The notes: generated from the sequence alone by a model not told the origin. DNA of 51,761 nt from JBMZCV01 sp049613665 (GCA_049613665.1 JBMZCV010000011.1:1-51761); one strand, 5' to 3'. Counted from the first letter of the stretch, positions 26,601 to 35,604 are shown. Made by a program: numbers and translations.

Positions 26601-28155
26601 TTATCCAGCCGAAAATGTTACAGTTCTTTTGTGGAGTGTAGGAAGTGATGGTACTATTGGTGGTGGCGACGACTTTCAAGTAGGCACTTCTACTATGACA
26701 GATGCTAATGGTTATTACGAATTTGTTGATTTACCTTCAGGAATATATTATTTATATTTCGATTATAGCAGCCTAAGCGGTACTGACCCTAATGGTAATG
26801 CTCCTATTGCAACAGATTGGTCTATCACACTTGCCGACGCAACAGGAGACGACACCAATGATTCAGATGTAGATGGTTCTGGCTTTACTATTGCTACTTT
26901 CCTAGCACCAGGCGAACATGACCCTAATTGGGATTTGGGATTAGCACCAACTCCGACTCCTGCATCGCCTGTTTCGGTAGGTAATTATGTATGGGAAGAC
27001 ACCAATGGAAACAATACGCAAGATAATGGCGAGCCTGCTATTGTAGGTGTAAAAGTAGAACTATTAGATGCTTCTGGCTTTGTAATAGGAACAGCTTATA
27101 CTGATGGCGATGGCTATTATCAATTTGATAACTTGGAAGATGGCGATACTTATGAAATCATATTTTATGAGCCAACAGGCTATGCTTTTGTGGCAGCAGA
27201 CAGCGGTACAGATGATACTGACGATAGCGATGCCGACCCACTAACAGGTTCGACAGGTACATTTACAGTCAGCCCGAGCGATGCTACAACAGCTAGTGAC
27301 CCTGATGCAACTACTACACTTGACCCTCGTTGGGACGCAGGAATGACAGGTAGTCTTTCATTAGGTAATTTGGTTTGGAATGATGTAAATGGAAATAGTA
27401 TTTATGATTTAGGAGAGTCTGGCCTTGCTGGCTTAACCGTTTATTTATTAGATGGTACAGGAAGTACTTATTTAGACACTACTATTACAGATAACAATGG
27501 TAAATATTTATTTTGGGAACTAATGCCAAACAATTATATCGTAGAGGTAGAAATGCCTGGAGGTGATTATGTTTCTTCTACTGATATAGCAAGTTCCAAT
27601 ACGCCAGATAATGGTACAGATAGCGATGACAATGGTGTAGATTTGGCAAGCACAACAGGCTTTGTTCGTTCCAATGCTGTTACCTTAGAATTTGGCGGTG
27701 GTTCGCTTGGAGAATTAGACCATGGCCAACCAATTAATGGCGTTACTGACCCAACCGCTAACCACAATGCAGATTATACCGTAGATTTTGGCTTTAGAAT
27801 ACCAACCGAATGTCAAATAAGCATTACTGTTAGCACTATTGGCGACTGCAATGATGCAGGAACAGATGCAGATGCAAGTGATGACTTTTTTGATGTAATG
27901 GTAAATGCAGCAATCGTGAATGGTGGAGCAAGCAACCAATTTTATGTAGCTACAAGTACAGCAGTTTGGGGGCCTTTTGATTATGAAACAGAAGGAACTG
28001 TTGATGGCCTTTTAGCAGATGGAAATGATATTGAATTAATCTATTATGATGCTGATGACAGCACTTGCCAAGAGACTGTAAATGTTAGTCAGACAAGCTG
28101 TTCAAACTTTGTTTGCCCTGATAAATGTATAAATATAGGAGTTACAAAACAATAG
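23617..28155 (+). CDS. Giant secreted SdrD_B-domain protein 2
   Basis: A 1512-residue exported protein. Signal peptide about 1-31 (GYATAQ). The next region, NKTSIEPGEVVTYTIRY, is a DUF11-type domain; further beta domains run to about 830. Four SdrD_B domains start near residues 838, 976, 1117 and 1245, each with the pattern xLGNxVWxDxxGxGxxD and a later TDxxGxYxF. In staphylococcal Sdr proteins such domains bind calcium and form stalks. A Cys-containing beta domain follows, and the protein ends FVCPDKCINIGVTKQ, like giant protein 1. No standard T9SS type A tail. Followed by an R1 copy and a strong terminator. Likely a long surface stalk or adhesin. Confidence 0.92.
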   Translation: MRIAIFTKKNGISYIIYVCCLLLMSGYATAQVNLLIDKRANKTSIEPGEVVTYTIRYRCASLTEHCLNTQIQDVVPADMEIVGFTGMGGNVAASGAAGNTITWDLKSPSEASGVLAAGATGLVTVHARFPACDSGATTANNPYTNMATISASNGNATINASADVDLAADVEICPEPAEVTIGFSKSIAGNSIVMPNGMVPYHFELPTSATSYNIIDNIPSGFVVTNIRARTSSSNLQLEMQCANSGTWYLIQDFSSLNHDVDTPEEIPASAAACLVIPHPQYPDINLFNVSAVRWTVPDNYTGEVFWYALTLFPMDAHPFVGYSHDGRTDEALLPNFEPVVSGTTLQNCITSSDTNMGNSGVACADIEIVGTADNVMPSLEKQIIGIPESNMLNYPSDWSEFAYDSTANPPIIKGANQLTFGLEFLNNRESATFWDNPVIADLLDLNVTFDPAINWFTVVVEDNLSDFYSDDPSANPACWNPTFEAIENYNDTGRTLLKWNFDGCSLPTGSGSDPSKRAQVFIYYSVNIKPGTAATTVIENMHIALTPEGTILEECRDGSGHNATSNTYWPEDTDLHDIDANGNFAELICKGNVVTYTVPTLADLNSSKWVLGELDTEFSRYNITGNTVLAGDGIYEMFIENTGNIAVTQLDVVDMLPHIGDTDILGVIGARGSDWEMELAGDVIVERYNSITDSWDVVPNSDLNVDGVLYANTYNPKRYDSNLGLGEDLSVTGDLPADGTTLATGSGVGNRSFGFCFKPATPFTWNEKLRVTVPIQVQGNPPGCGDTSCSSGTLITDAVAWNSFAFGGTYDDNGTATRLFNSEPIKVGLKMVNPVTQTSLGNRVWYDTDGDGSQDPSEPGIEDVEVSLYAADSITLITQALTDADGFYRFYGLEENTTYVIKLDNSADFNSGALLNTALTKQDDNGTTDMLDSDGALNDDGYPQITTTTGTITGVDDPADPTEYPTNDFGFWQPASIGDYVWYDVDGFGNQNENYPAENVTVLLWSVGSDGTIGGGDDFQVGTSTMTDANGYYEFVDLPSGIYYLYFDYSSLSGTDPNGNAPIATDWSITLADATGDDTNDSDVDGSGFTIATFLAPGEHDPNWDLGLAPTPTPASPVSVGNYVWEDTNGNNTQDNGEPAIVGVKVELLDASGFVIGTAYTDGDGYYQFDNLEDGDTYEIIFYEPTGYAFVAADSGTDDTDDSDADPLTGSTGTFTVSPSDATTASDPDATTTLDPRWDAGMTGSLSLGNLVWNDVNGNSIYDLGESGLAGLTVYLLDGTGSTYLDTTITDNNGKYLFWELMPNNYIVEVEMPGGDYVSSTDIASSNTPDNGTDSDDNGVDLASTTGFVRSNAVTLEFGGGSLGELDHGQPINGVTDPTANHNADYTVDFGFRIPTECQISITVSTIGDCNDAGTDADASDDFFDVMVNAAIVNGGASNQFYVATSTAVWGPFDYETEGTVDGLLADGNDIELIYYDADDSTCQETVNVSQTSCSNFVCPDKCINIGVTKQ

Positions 28156-28177
28156 TATTTTTAATGTTTATTATTTT

Positions 28178-28233
28178 GTAACTATTTACGTTGTGACAAT
28201 TTTTATCTCAAAAATCCACATCTAAACAGTTAC
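28178..28233 (-). repeat. R1 interspersed repeat, short palindromic copy (56 bp)
   Basis: GTAACTATTTA at one end and TAAACAGTTAC at the other pair at 10 of 11 positions, with TTGTGACAATTTTTATC between. Confidence 0.75.
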
Positions 28234-28241
28234 ATTATTTT

Positions 28242-28284
28242 AATGGTAGAAACAACATTCGTGTCGTTTCTACCATTTTTTTTT
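28242..28284 (+). terminator. Intrinsic terminator after giant protein 2
   Basis: Stem AATGGTAGAAAC with GTTTCTACCATT, 12-nt loop, then nine T. It also faces the end of the converging gene at 28288. Confidence 0.9.
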
Positions 28285-28287
28285 GTT

Positions 28288-31200
28288 CTAAAACACATCA
28301 AGGTCAGTTGTACGAGTCAAGCAAAACCATTTCAAAGTTCGCTCTTCGGCCAAATCTGGGGCTTCTATATGAATGAGATATACACCACTCGCTACAGGAA
28401 TCCCTTCCGAATTTTTGATGTCCCAATCTACGGTATTGATAATGGATTTTCCTGCTTCAGCACCTGCGGCAGTATCTAAGCCTGTATTATCTGCTACTAT
28501 ACTTTTTATCAATGTGCCTTCTAAAGTAAAAATAGAAATTTTTGTTTTCGCAGGCAAATTCGTTATTTTTACACGATTATCCAACTGATTATTTTCGTGA
28601 GTAGAGTAGGAGTAGTACGGATTTGGAACTACCTTTACCAAATCTAAAGCATTTTTTGCTATCGCTTCTTGATTTGTTTGAGCCGCCAAATTGCTAAAAT
28701 CAAACTCATATTCCAAGCTTGTTGTTTCCTCATTTGTTTGTGTATAAGGCTTTGCTACTCGCAGTTTGATGCTGACATCTGTTGGCACAAAACCATCTAT
28801 TTCTGAAGTTAAATCAAAGCCTTGTGTTAAAAATGGCAAACTCACCCACATTGCCTCATCATATACCTCTAGTTTAGGCGTTTTATCATCGGTAAGTGCA
28901 TGATTTATCAATTTTTGTTGATGAGCAGCACCTTTATCATATTTCGTACTCATTACATAAACAAAATGCTGACCACCCAAAACAACCGATTGAGGCCCTG
29001 TAAATCCATTTTGAGCAATGAAAGTAGTAGTCGGATTCCATTTCAAATCATTGCCATTCTCATTGCCTAAAAAAGAATTTTCGCCAAAAATGATATTCAA
29101 TCGCTCGCCTGTTTCAACATTTATAGCATAGCCCGGAAATTTTGAACGTCCAACATCTGCTGCTTTATACACCGTTGCATTATTAAAAGTATTGAATGTT
29201 GAAACCTGATTTGCAGTAAAAAAATTGCCAGCTAGTATCTGCACTTCTTCGCCATTGCTGTCGGTATAAGCGATATAGCCAGCCGTTGTACCTGAAACAA
29301 AATAAGCTTCATTTTCTGACAAACTCGAAACACTTGTTGCATCGTCGGCTACCTTTTTTCGCAAGCTATTTTTAGTCGCTCTGCCCTCATTAATCGCTGA
29401 ATCAATACCTGTTTCTACCACAATACAATCCGTCCAAAGTGTTTGGTCTGCTGTAAAAACTAAATCAATACTCGCCAATTTTTCGAGATTTAAAGTCGGC
29501 TTTAAGGCACAATCAGTACAAGCAGGAGCAAGAACTCTGTCATTTCCTGTACCTGTTTGATGGTTTGTGAGGCAATAAGGAGCAAAAGTACCACCTAAAA
29601 CATCTTCGTAATATTGATTTTCATCAAAAAAGTCACCGTTTGTTCCAATGCGAATATCATTATAAGAAGATACCTCTTCATTTACATAATTGCCTGCTTT
29701 TATCCAATTAAAAATGCTTCTAGCTTCTTCATCTGGCAAAAAAGAAAGCCATTGATTTTGCACATCTTGAAACCGAATGTTAGCGTCAATATTATTATCA
29801 ACTGCACCTGAAACGACTTCTTGCTGTTCGATATTGATGCTAAAACCCAAAGTGTTTTCCCAATTTGGAATAGCTTGTTCGTAGGAATTAGCGATACTTT
29901 TTTGTGAATTGGCCACTACTTCGCCACTCTCTTTTTCTTGCAAAACCCAATTTGATTCTTTAGATAAAATATTGTTGCTCCCTGCATTTTCGATTTTTAA
30001 GGTATAAGTTTTTGCAGGAATTTTGAAAGGGTCAAAAATTTTGATGTCAATAGGCCCTGCTTTTTGAGCATAAATAGGTTGGTCAATATGGCCATTTTCC
30101 AAAATAGTAGCAATACTTTCGGCTGTTAAATCTAAGAAAACGCCACCATTTCCTGTACCAACAATTTGTTTGATTTCAGGACTATCGCCAAAGTTTGCTT
30201 GAAGGCTAATACCTGCTGCTTGTGGTGTTGGAATATGCGGAATAGCAGTGTAAGTTTTTATATTGTTACGACCTTCAAGATAAGGCAGTAATTGTGCTAT
30301 TGAGGAGGGATTATTTGGGTCATAAGGTTCATGAGCATTGAAACTATACGCAAGTACAGAGTAATAATATTTTTTGTTATTGATTAACTTTTTATCGCCT
30401 GTCGCAAACAAGTCTTCTTTAATTTGAAAAGAGTTGACAATTCCAGAATCATTGGCATCAACTTTTAGCTCAGGTACTAAATAACCCAAATCGGTATCTT
30501 TCGTAAAATTGATAATTCTTGTTATCTCATCTTTTTTATCTACTACTGATACCAAACGTGCTTTATTTGGGTCGTTGTATTCGGCTGGCGATATACTCAC
30601 ACTCGCCAATTGATAAATTTTGTAGCCTTGAAAATTGTAAGTATCATTTTCAAAACCTTGAGCCTCTAAAACAGGGTCAATTTCTGAATAGGCTTCGAAA
30701 GCATTATTTGAGCGAGATTCATCATTCCAAAGTGAAAGAACAACTTCTTGGTCAAGCTCTCTAATTATCATGCTTGGAGCATCTGGGCCATCTTTTAGCT
30801 TAAAGTTATTATCGAACAAAGCTTGTGCTTTGCGGTCTGCTTGCAAAAGAGCATCAAAAGAAGGACATGGATATTCCAAACCTTCATTTACCCAAACAAC
30901 TCCTACGATGACATCATTGCTTGCACCTGGTTCTAGGCGAAATGGCCCTGCCGATTGCAAAAAACGACGGTCGAAAGGTGTGTTGTTTTCTGAACATTCC
31001 GACCATTCATCTGGGTTTGAAGGGTCGCCCGGAAATATATAATCGCATTCTTCTGTGCCTCCAAAGCCATTGCCACCGCAAGTAAAAGGTGTTCCATCTT
31101 TCCATTTACCAGATAAAAAATTATAAAAATGAGTAGCATTTTCTGGATTTCCTCTTACTGAAAAGTCACTATCATAATATACAAATGCCGACATTTCTAA

Positions 31201-32277
31201 ATAAATAGGATTACCTTCTTCATTTTCGCCAATTTTTGGCCCTCTAAAAAAATCTACTCCTAGCATGGGTGGATTTTCGCCATATTGCCCATCAGTAGCA
31301 TAGCCATTATAAACAATACCTAAACTTTCTTCTGGAATACAGCCAACAAAATCATCGTCATAAGTACCTAAGTCTGCATCTACCCATTGGCCAAAATAGG
31401 TATCATTGAGCGGTTGAACAGAGTTGTTATTGATTTTGTATTTGTAGAAAGTCATGTTGTTTACTTCATCATTGGTAGCAAATGCAAAAGCTAATGCACC
31501 TATTTCAAGACCAATGGCATCGCCACCTGTTTCGGTATGTATATTTCCTTTATCATTAAACATCCACCAAATCATTTGGTCGGCATAGACTCCTTCAACA
31601 CTTGGGTCAATGACAGGATAATCGCCTTGTGTTGGGTCATAAATACCATCGCCAGCAACGTCCCAGAATGGAGCAAGTTCTTTGTTTTCTGGCAATTCAA
31701 ATGCTTCAAAATAAGGGTTGTTTTTGCCAGGCCATTGCAAAATGGCTGTTGGAATATCGTTTGGCGATAGTTGACCGTTGTTTTCTTCTAAAAGACTTAA
31801 ATAAGTATTTATATCTCGCCCATAAATTGTCCAAAAACGGTCAAAGTGACTGCACATTTCTTGCGAGACTTCACCATCATCATCTAATGGCCCAGGCCAA
31901 AAATCATTGCCTTGCTGTCGATAGGTTTGGGCAGCTACTTTTAAGTTTCCAAACTCATCAATACCACCAATCCATAAAGCACCAGCAAAAATAGCATGAA
32001 CAGAAGGTTGGTCAGAACCTATCGGGATTTTGGGTACTTCATATTTTGCATCGTCCAAATCCCACCAAAGGTCGCCGCCTGTCATCAAGGTGGTTCTTAC
32101 ATTATTGATGTTGAGTTCCACTTTTGCAGTAGAAGCGTTACAATCGGCGGTTGTTTTTCCGCTTTGTATAGGCAGATTATTAGGCGGAGTACTGCCTATG
32201 TTTTCTTTTGCCGTCACTATTTGACATAGCAAGGCCGCTAATACAAAAAGTATTAGTTGATTTTTTAATACATTCAT
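28288..32277 (-). CDS. Large T9SS-type secreted protein, paralogue 2
   Basis: A 1329-residue exported protein; signal peptide about 1-23 (QIVTAK). It aligns along its whole length with the 1335-residue protein at 35605-39612, including the blocks NNVRTTLMTGGDLWWDL, ADQMIWWMFNDKGN and FDRRFLQSAGPFRL. There is a conserved Cys-rich section near residues 400-450. The C-terminal 120 residues (VVPNPYYSYSTHENNQ, RVKITNLPAKTKISIFTLEG, IPVASGVYLIHIEAP) form a FlgD-like / T9SS sorting module. Aligned ends show it is intact. An IS5-type element separates it from the PorV-like gene, so its expression may be independent of the receptor locus. Function unknown. Confidence 0.9.
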   Translation of the reverse strand: MNVLKNQLILFVLAALLCQIVTAKENIGSTPPNNLPIQSGKTTADCNASTAKVELNINNVRTTLMTGGDLWWDLDDAKYEVPKIPIGSDQPSVHAIFAGALWIGGIDEFGNLKVAAQTYRQQGNDFWPGPLDDDGEVSQEMCSHFDRFWTIYGRDINTYLSLLEENNGQLSPNDIPTAILQWPGKNNPYFEAFELPENKELAPFWDVAGDGIYDPTQGDYPVIDPSVEGVYADQMIWWMFNDKGNIHTETGGDAIGLEIGALAFAFATNDEVNNMTFYKYKINNNSVQPLNDTYFGQWVDADLGTYDDDFVGCIPEESLGIVYNGYATDGQYGENPPMLGVDFFRGPKIGENEEGNPIYLEMSAFVYYDSDFSVRGNPENATHFYNFLSGKWKDGTPFTCGGNGFGGTEECDYIFPGDPSNPDEWSECSENNTPFDRRFLQSAGPFRLEPGASNDVIVGVVWVNEGLEYPCPSFDALLQADRKAQALFDNNFKLKDGPDAPSMIIRELDQEVVLSLWNDESRSNNAFEAYSEIDPVLEAQGFENDTYNFQGYKIYQLASVSISPAEYNDPNKARLVSVVDKKDEITRIINFTKDTDLGYLVPELKVDANDSGIVNSFQIKEDLFATGDKKLINNKKYYYSVLAYSFNAHEPYDPNNPSSIAQLLPYLEGRNNIKTYTAIPHIPTPQAAGISLQANFGDSPEIKQIVGTGNGGVFLDLTAESIATILENGHIDQPIYAQKAGPIDIKIFDPFKIPAKTYTLKIENAGSNNILSKESNWVLQEKESGEVVANSQKSIANSYEQAIPNWENTLGFSINIEQQEVVSGAVDNNIDANIRFQDVQNQWLSFLPDEEARSIFNWIKAGNYVNEEVSSYNDIRIGTNGDFFDENQYYEDVLGGTFAPYCLTNHQTGTGNDRVLAPACTDCALKPTLNLEKLASIDLVFTADQTLWTDCIVVETGIDSAINEGRATKNSLRKKVADDATSVSSLSENEAYFVSGTTAGYIAYTDSNGEEVQILAGNFFTANQVSTFNTFNNATVYKAADVGRSKFPGYAINVETGERLNIIFGENSFLGNENGNDLKWNPTTTFIAQNGFTGPQSVVLGGQHFVYVMSTKYDKGAAHQQKLINHALTDDKTPKLEVYDEAMWVSLPFLTQGFDLTSEIDGFVPTDVSIKLRVAKPYTQTNEETTSLEYEFDFSNLAAQTNQEAIAKNALDLVKVVPNPYYSYSTHENNQLDNRVKITNLPAKTKISIFTLEGTLIKSIVADNTGLDTAAGAEAGKSIINTVDWDIKNSEGIPVASGVYLIHIEAPDLAEERTLKWFCLTRTTDLDVF

Positions 32278-32546
32278 TTTTAAAAGGTTTTTAGGTAAAC
32301 AATAAAATCGAAGTGCAATGCACTTTAGTAATTAATTAAATTTTATATAATATTTTTATATGTTTTAGGTTTAAAAATAACTGTTTTTCACAAAAAGTGG
32401 GTATTGTTTTTGTGAAATAAAATAGCTAAGTCAAGCACGATTTATTATACACTCTACTTCGAGTTTCACATCTTTAAAATCAGTATGCTAGTTCTTACTA
32501 TTTGTAGAATAAATATGTCTGACTATTTATGTATATTGAAAAAAAG
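32278..32546. other. Upstream region of paralogue 2
   Basis: AT-rich and noncoding. A stretch near 32440-32520 (ACTATTTGTAGAATAAATAT, then GTCTGACTA) looks like a worn minus-strand R2 end. No promoter box is obvious. Confidence 0.35.
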
Positions 32547-32664
32547 GTAACTGTTTAGGTGTGAGCTTTTGAGCTTAATAGCACCGCTCTTGAGCGAAAA
32601 AAAACTGCTGCGTAAATGAAAATAGACATTTTTTACCCAGAATTGTCACAACGTAAATAATTAC
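32547..32664 (+). repeat. R1 interspersed repeat (118 bp)
   Basis: GTAACTGTTTAGGTGTGAGC to TTGTCACAACGTAAATAATT, then AC. Its interior AGCACCGCTCTTGAGCGAA matches the copy at 771-932. It ends 40 bp before the insertion sequence. Confidence 0.78.
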
Positions 32665-32704
32665 AAAAAAGAAAGGAAAGTGAGATATTGGTTAATTTTA
32701 GGTA

Positions 32705-33650
32705 GAAGTTGTTTAAAGTTGCATTTTAATTTTAATATGGCAGCTTATTTTTTTCATAAATATATGAAACATTGTCATTATGTTCATACTAAACCAAGTG
32801 ACTGCTAACTTTTCATATCGCACTAACATGGCTTTAAATCCGTCCATCCATGCAAAAGGATGTTCTGCTAATTTTCTTTTAGCATATAGGGTTTCATCGA
32901 AATAATAGTTTTTAACTTCAGCAAGTTTAGTATTTCTTTTATTGATGGCAATATTAGCTTCAATATATTTACCATCTAAAAGCTGTCTAAATTCAAAAGA
33001 ATCAAAACCAGCATCAGCATTTAGAAAAAGACCATTTAAATCAATATTCATATTTTGAGCCATTTGTTCAATTTGCCCAAAATGTTCTTTAATATTAAAC
33101 AAATCGTGATGTTCGCCGCTGATTGGCTGGCTACAAAACAATATAACTCCTTGATTATCAATGATATAGAGTATATTGGTTGTATTAGCCGCTTTGCGTC
33201 CATTATAACCAACACATTGGCCACCACGATAAGCTCTGGTATGGCTACCATCTAAAGCAACACAAGATAAATCTAAATATTCTTGATAAACTGTTGTTGC
33301 ATTTAGCCAAACCCTATACCATGAAGTATCTTTACACCATTTATTGTAATAATAATAAATGGCTTCCCAAGTGGTATCTGGACGGCTAATATATTGTTTA
33401 ATAGGTAATTCTCGCCATTGGCAACCTGTCTTTAAACGGTGAAAAATTGCTCGAACTACCTCAACTAAATCTAATTCTGATGGTTTGCCTCGGCTACCTT
33501 TTGATAAAAAAGGAATAACGGTTTGTAATAGAAATTTTCGGTCAAATTTTATCATAGCTTAAAGTTGAAGTCAACAAAGCTAAATAACAAAATTCAACCA
33601 CATATGGTTTTAAAATATATAAACCAAAAAACGCAATTTTAAACAACTTC
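32705..33650 (-). mobile_element. IS5-family insertion sequence, complete (946 bp)
   Basis: The ends are inverted repeats: GAAGTTGTTTAAAGTTGCAT at the left and, read inward from the right, GAAGTTGTTTAAAATTGCGT, with two mismatches over 23 bp. Directly outside both ends is GTA (32702-32704 and 33651-33653), a 3-bp target duplication of the size usual for some IS5 groups. One full transposase gene lies inside. It sits between the PorV-like gene and the second large secreted paralogue. Confidence 0.9.
32713..33555 (-). CDS. IS5-family DDE transposase
   Basis: A 280-residue transposase that moves the surrounding insertion sequence. The N-terminal DUF4096-type domain has SELDLVEVVRAIFHRLKTGCQWRELP and TTWEAIYYYYNKWCKDTSWYRVW. 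The catalytic aspartates are in VALDGSHTRAYRGG and LNADAGFDSFE, and the final glutamate is in KRKLAEHPFAWMDGF, so the DDE triad appears complete. The ATG at 33555 is 95 bp inside the right end. There is no frameshift or internal stop, so the element could be active. IS427/IS1031-like subgroup is my best guess. Confidence 0.93.
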   Translation of the reverse strand: MIKFDRKFLLQTVIPFLSKGSRGKPSELDLVEVVRAIFHRLKTGCQWRELPIKQYISRPDTTWEAIYYYYNKWCKDTSWYRVWLNATTVYQEYLDLSCVALDGSHTRAYRGGQCVGYNGRKAANTTNILYIIDNQGVILFCSQPISGEHHDLFNIKEHFGQIEQMAQNMNIDLNGLFLNADAGFDSFEFRQLLDGKYIEANIAINKRNTKLAEVKNYYFDETLYAKRKLAEHPFAWMDGFKAMLVRYEKLAVTWFSMNIMTMFHIFMKKISCHIKIKMQL

Positions 33651-33654
33651 GTAG

Positions 33655-33701
33655 AAAAAAAGCATTAAATACACTCAAAAAATATATTTAATGCTTTTTT
33701 T
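33655..33701. terminator. Bidirectional terminator-like hairpin beside the IS
   Basis: AGCATTAAATA pairs with TATTTAATGCT, with A-run before and T-run after. It starts just outside the IS target duplication. It may have ended the PorV-like transcript before or after the IS arrived. Confidence 0.75.
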
Positions 33702-34160
33702 GAAGATTATTTTAGTTAAGTGCTTGGCATTTAAAACTAAAAAATATCTTATTTTTAGGTTATTTGACAATTTGGGAGCTAAGTAATAACATAAGAAAGA
33801 AATTGTATCTTTTATGTAGTCTGTTTTGGCACATTGTTCATTTTTTTTACTTGATAAAAAAACGAACCAAAAAAAAACCAAGACTGTTTAAAAATCTTAA
33901 CGCATTTTGTCACAAGAAAAGTTACACATAAAAAACTCGCTTAAATTTGTTGTTAAATGATGTTTTGATTTGTTACTTCTTTGAAAAAAACAAAGGCACT
34001 TTTATAAAACGCTCAGACACTTTTCTGTGCTTAACGCTTTTTTTGCACCAAAAGACTAATTTTTAAAAGGTCAATCTTTTTGATTTTCTGACGATAAAAA
34101 AGAAATTGTATCTATTTTTTGTTATAAAATTGAACACCCAAATTGTCAGAGAACTATTTT
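33702..34160. other. Intergenic region after the PorV-like gene
   Basis: No gene seen. AAGTGCTTGGCATTTAAAA at about 33719 is a worn R2 end. A 56-nt block at 34039-34094 is shared in inverted form with the R4 element. AGAAATTGTATC occurs twice, at about 33799 and 34111. Confidence 0.5.
34039..34094 (-). repeat. 56-nt conserved block shared with R4
   Basis: Read on the minus strand it matches 44987-45042 at 54 of 56 positions (core GATTGACCTTTTAAAAATTA). The inverted ends of R4 are not found here. Confidence 0.8.
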
Positions 34161-35228
34161 TTATAGGTTAATTCTAACACCGATGGTGTGTGTGCCACCA
34201 AATGGATTAGAAGCACGGAAAGAATAATCAACGCCAACTGCTGGGCCATCTTCTTTGAAAGGCACTTGTATGCTTGCACCTGCACATAAGCCAGTGTAAG
34301 CAGAAGAACGCTCGGCAAGAGAGAAGTCACCTGTGATACCTTCTTCATAACGATAGCCACCTCTTACCATAAACATATCTCTGAAAGAGTATTCTAAGCC
34401 ACCACCAATTTGGTCTTTTGAAAATGAGTTAGAGGTAAAATTAGCCATGATAGTTAAACGGTGCATATCAGAAGCATCAAAGAAAAGGTCGTAAGAACCA
34501 CCAATATTTAAGGCAGAAGGTAACTCAAATTTTTCGGTACGTTGGTTTACTGTCAATAAGTAAGGGTCGCCGCTAGGGTCGCTTACTTTGATAGCCAAAC
34601 CATCGCCAGAAAAACGCATTGGAGTACCAATATTTCTCAAAGAAATGCCAAAACGAATGTTGTCTTTTGGCCCTGTTACATACTGAATACCCATATCGAA
34701 AGCAAAGCCACTAGCTGTTGCATCGGCAATAGATTCGCTAATAAGGCGGCCTAAGAAACCAACATGAATACTATTTGAGAATGATTTGGCATAAGAAACG
34801 CCAATGTTCATAAGCTGAGGGCGGTAAGTTGCACCTAAATCGCCTTCAGGGTCAGATTCTGTGGTTACTAATAGTTCGCCAAAGCTCATATTGGTAACAG
34901 TAAGTCCCAATGCACTACTTTCGCCTATTTTTTGAGCTAGTCCGAAAGCATTGAGTGATATGCCACTTCCTTTTAGCCACATCGTGTTGGCAAATAAGAC
35001 TTCTGTTTTATTTACAAAAACTAAGCCAGCAGGATTTACTCGCATAGCTTCGAGGCCTTGTGTGAAAGAAGAGTTCATACCATGCAATCCAGAGCTTCTT
35101 GCCCATGGATTTACTAAAAGTTCGGTTGCTCCAGCTTGCCCTGCACGGTCTTTGTTTCCTGCAAACATATCTGTGCTACATACAACAGCAAGCAACAACA
35201 ATATAATAGGTGTAATTAATTTTTTCAT
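34161..35228 (-). CDS. PorV/PorQ family outer-membrane protein
   Basis: A 355-residue outer-membrane beta-barrel protein; signal peptide about 1-23 (DMFAG). The mature start ends a short stretch with ELLVNPWARSSGLHGMNSSF and then GLEAMRVNPAGL, the N-terminal signature of PorV/PorQ-type FadL-like barrels. Strands continue to the closing HTIGVRINL. PorV shuttles T9SS cargo from the translocon to the attachment complex at the cell surface. It is encoded downstream of a TonB-dependent receptor and a large T9SS-type protein on the same strand, so it may be a dedicated partner of these rather than the housekeeping PorV. That last point is inference. Confidence 0.88.
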   Translation of the reverse strand: MKKLITPIILLLLAVVCSTDMFAGNKDRAGQAGATELLVNPWARSSGLHGMNSSFTQGLEAMRVNPAGLVFVNKTEVLFANTMWLKGSGISLNAFGLAQKIGESSALGLTVTNMSFGELLVTTESDPEGDLGATYRPQLMNIGVSYAKSFSNSIHVGFLGRLISESIADATASGFAFDMGIQYVTGPKDNIRFGISLRNIGTPMRFSGDGLAIKVSDPSGDPYLLTVNQRTEKFELPSALNIGGSYDLFFDASDMHRLTIMANFTSNSFSKDQIGGGLEYSFRDMFMVRGGYRYEEGITGDFSLAERSSAYTGLCAGASIQVPFKEDGPAVGVDYSFRASNPFGGTHTIGVRINL

Positions 35229-35243
35229 TAGTATTTATTTTTG

Positions 35244-35314
35244 GTAACTATTTATATGGTGACAATTTTGGCTAAAAAAAATTTTTATTTTAAAAGCCTA
35301 TTGTTGAATAGCTA
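35244..35314 (-). repeat. R1 interspersed repeat, diverged copy
   Basis: GTAACTATTTATATGGTGAC at the left; the right end is worn to GAATAGCTAC. It lies 16 bp upstream of the PorV-like start codon. Confidence 0.55.
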
Positions 35315-35390
35315 CTTATTTTTTATATAAAGCAACTTAAACACTCACTACAATTTTGTAAGTGGTGTTTAAGTTGAAATGTATATAGAT

Positions 35391-35493
35391 GCCAAGTACT
35401 ATTTAATAAACGGTCGATTCGTTGCTAACGCATTGAAAAAAATCAAGATGTTAGCCTCAACGAGATGTCGTGTTATTTTTGTCTAGGCACTTA
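35391..35493 (-). repeat. R2 repeat preserving the empty R4 target site
   Basis: On the minus strand it reads TTAAGTGCCTAGACAAAAAT at the left and CGACCGTTTATTAAATAGT near the right. The 37 bases at 35398-35434 equal, base for base, the R2 copy at 44802-45196 once the R4 insert and one target copy are removed. Confidence 0.85.
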
Positions 35494-35525
35494 ATAATGC
35501 CAAATAGTATTGACATACTATTTAT

Positions 35526-35582
35526 GTAACTATTTATGTTGTGACAATTTTGACTAAAAAATGCTCCGACTTAAATAGTTAC
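35526..35582 (-). repeat. R1 interspersed repeat with perfect 11-bp ends (57 bp)
   Basis: GTAACTATTTA and TAAATAGTTAC are exact inverted repeats; the interior has TTGTGACAATTTTGACTAA. Confidence 0.78.
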
Positions 35583-35604
35583 CTATTTATATTAAAAATG
35601 TATT

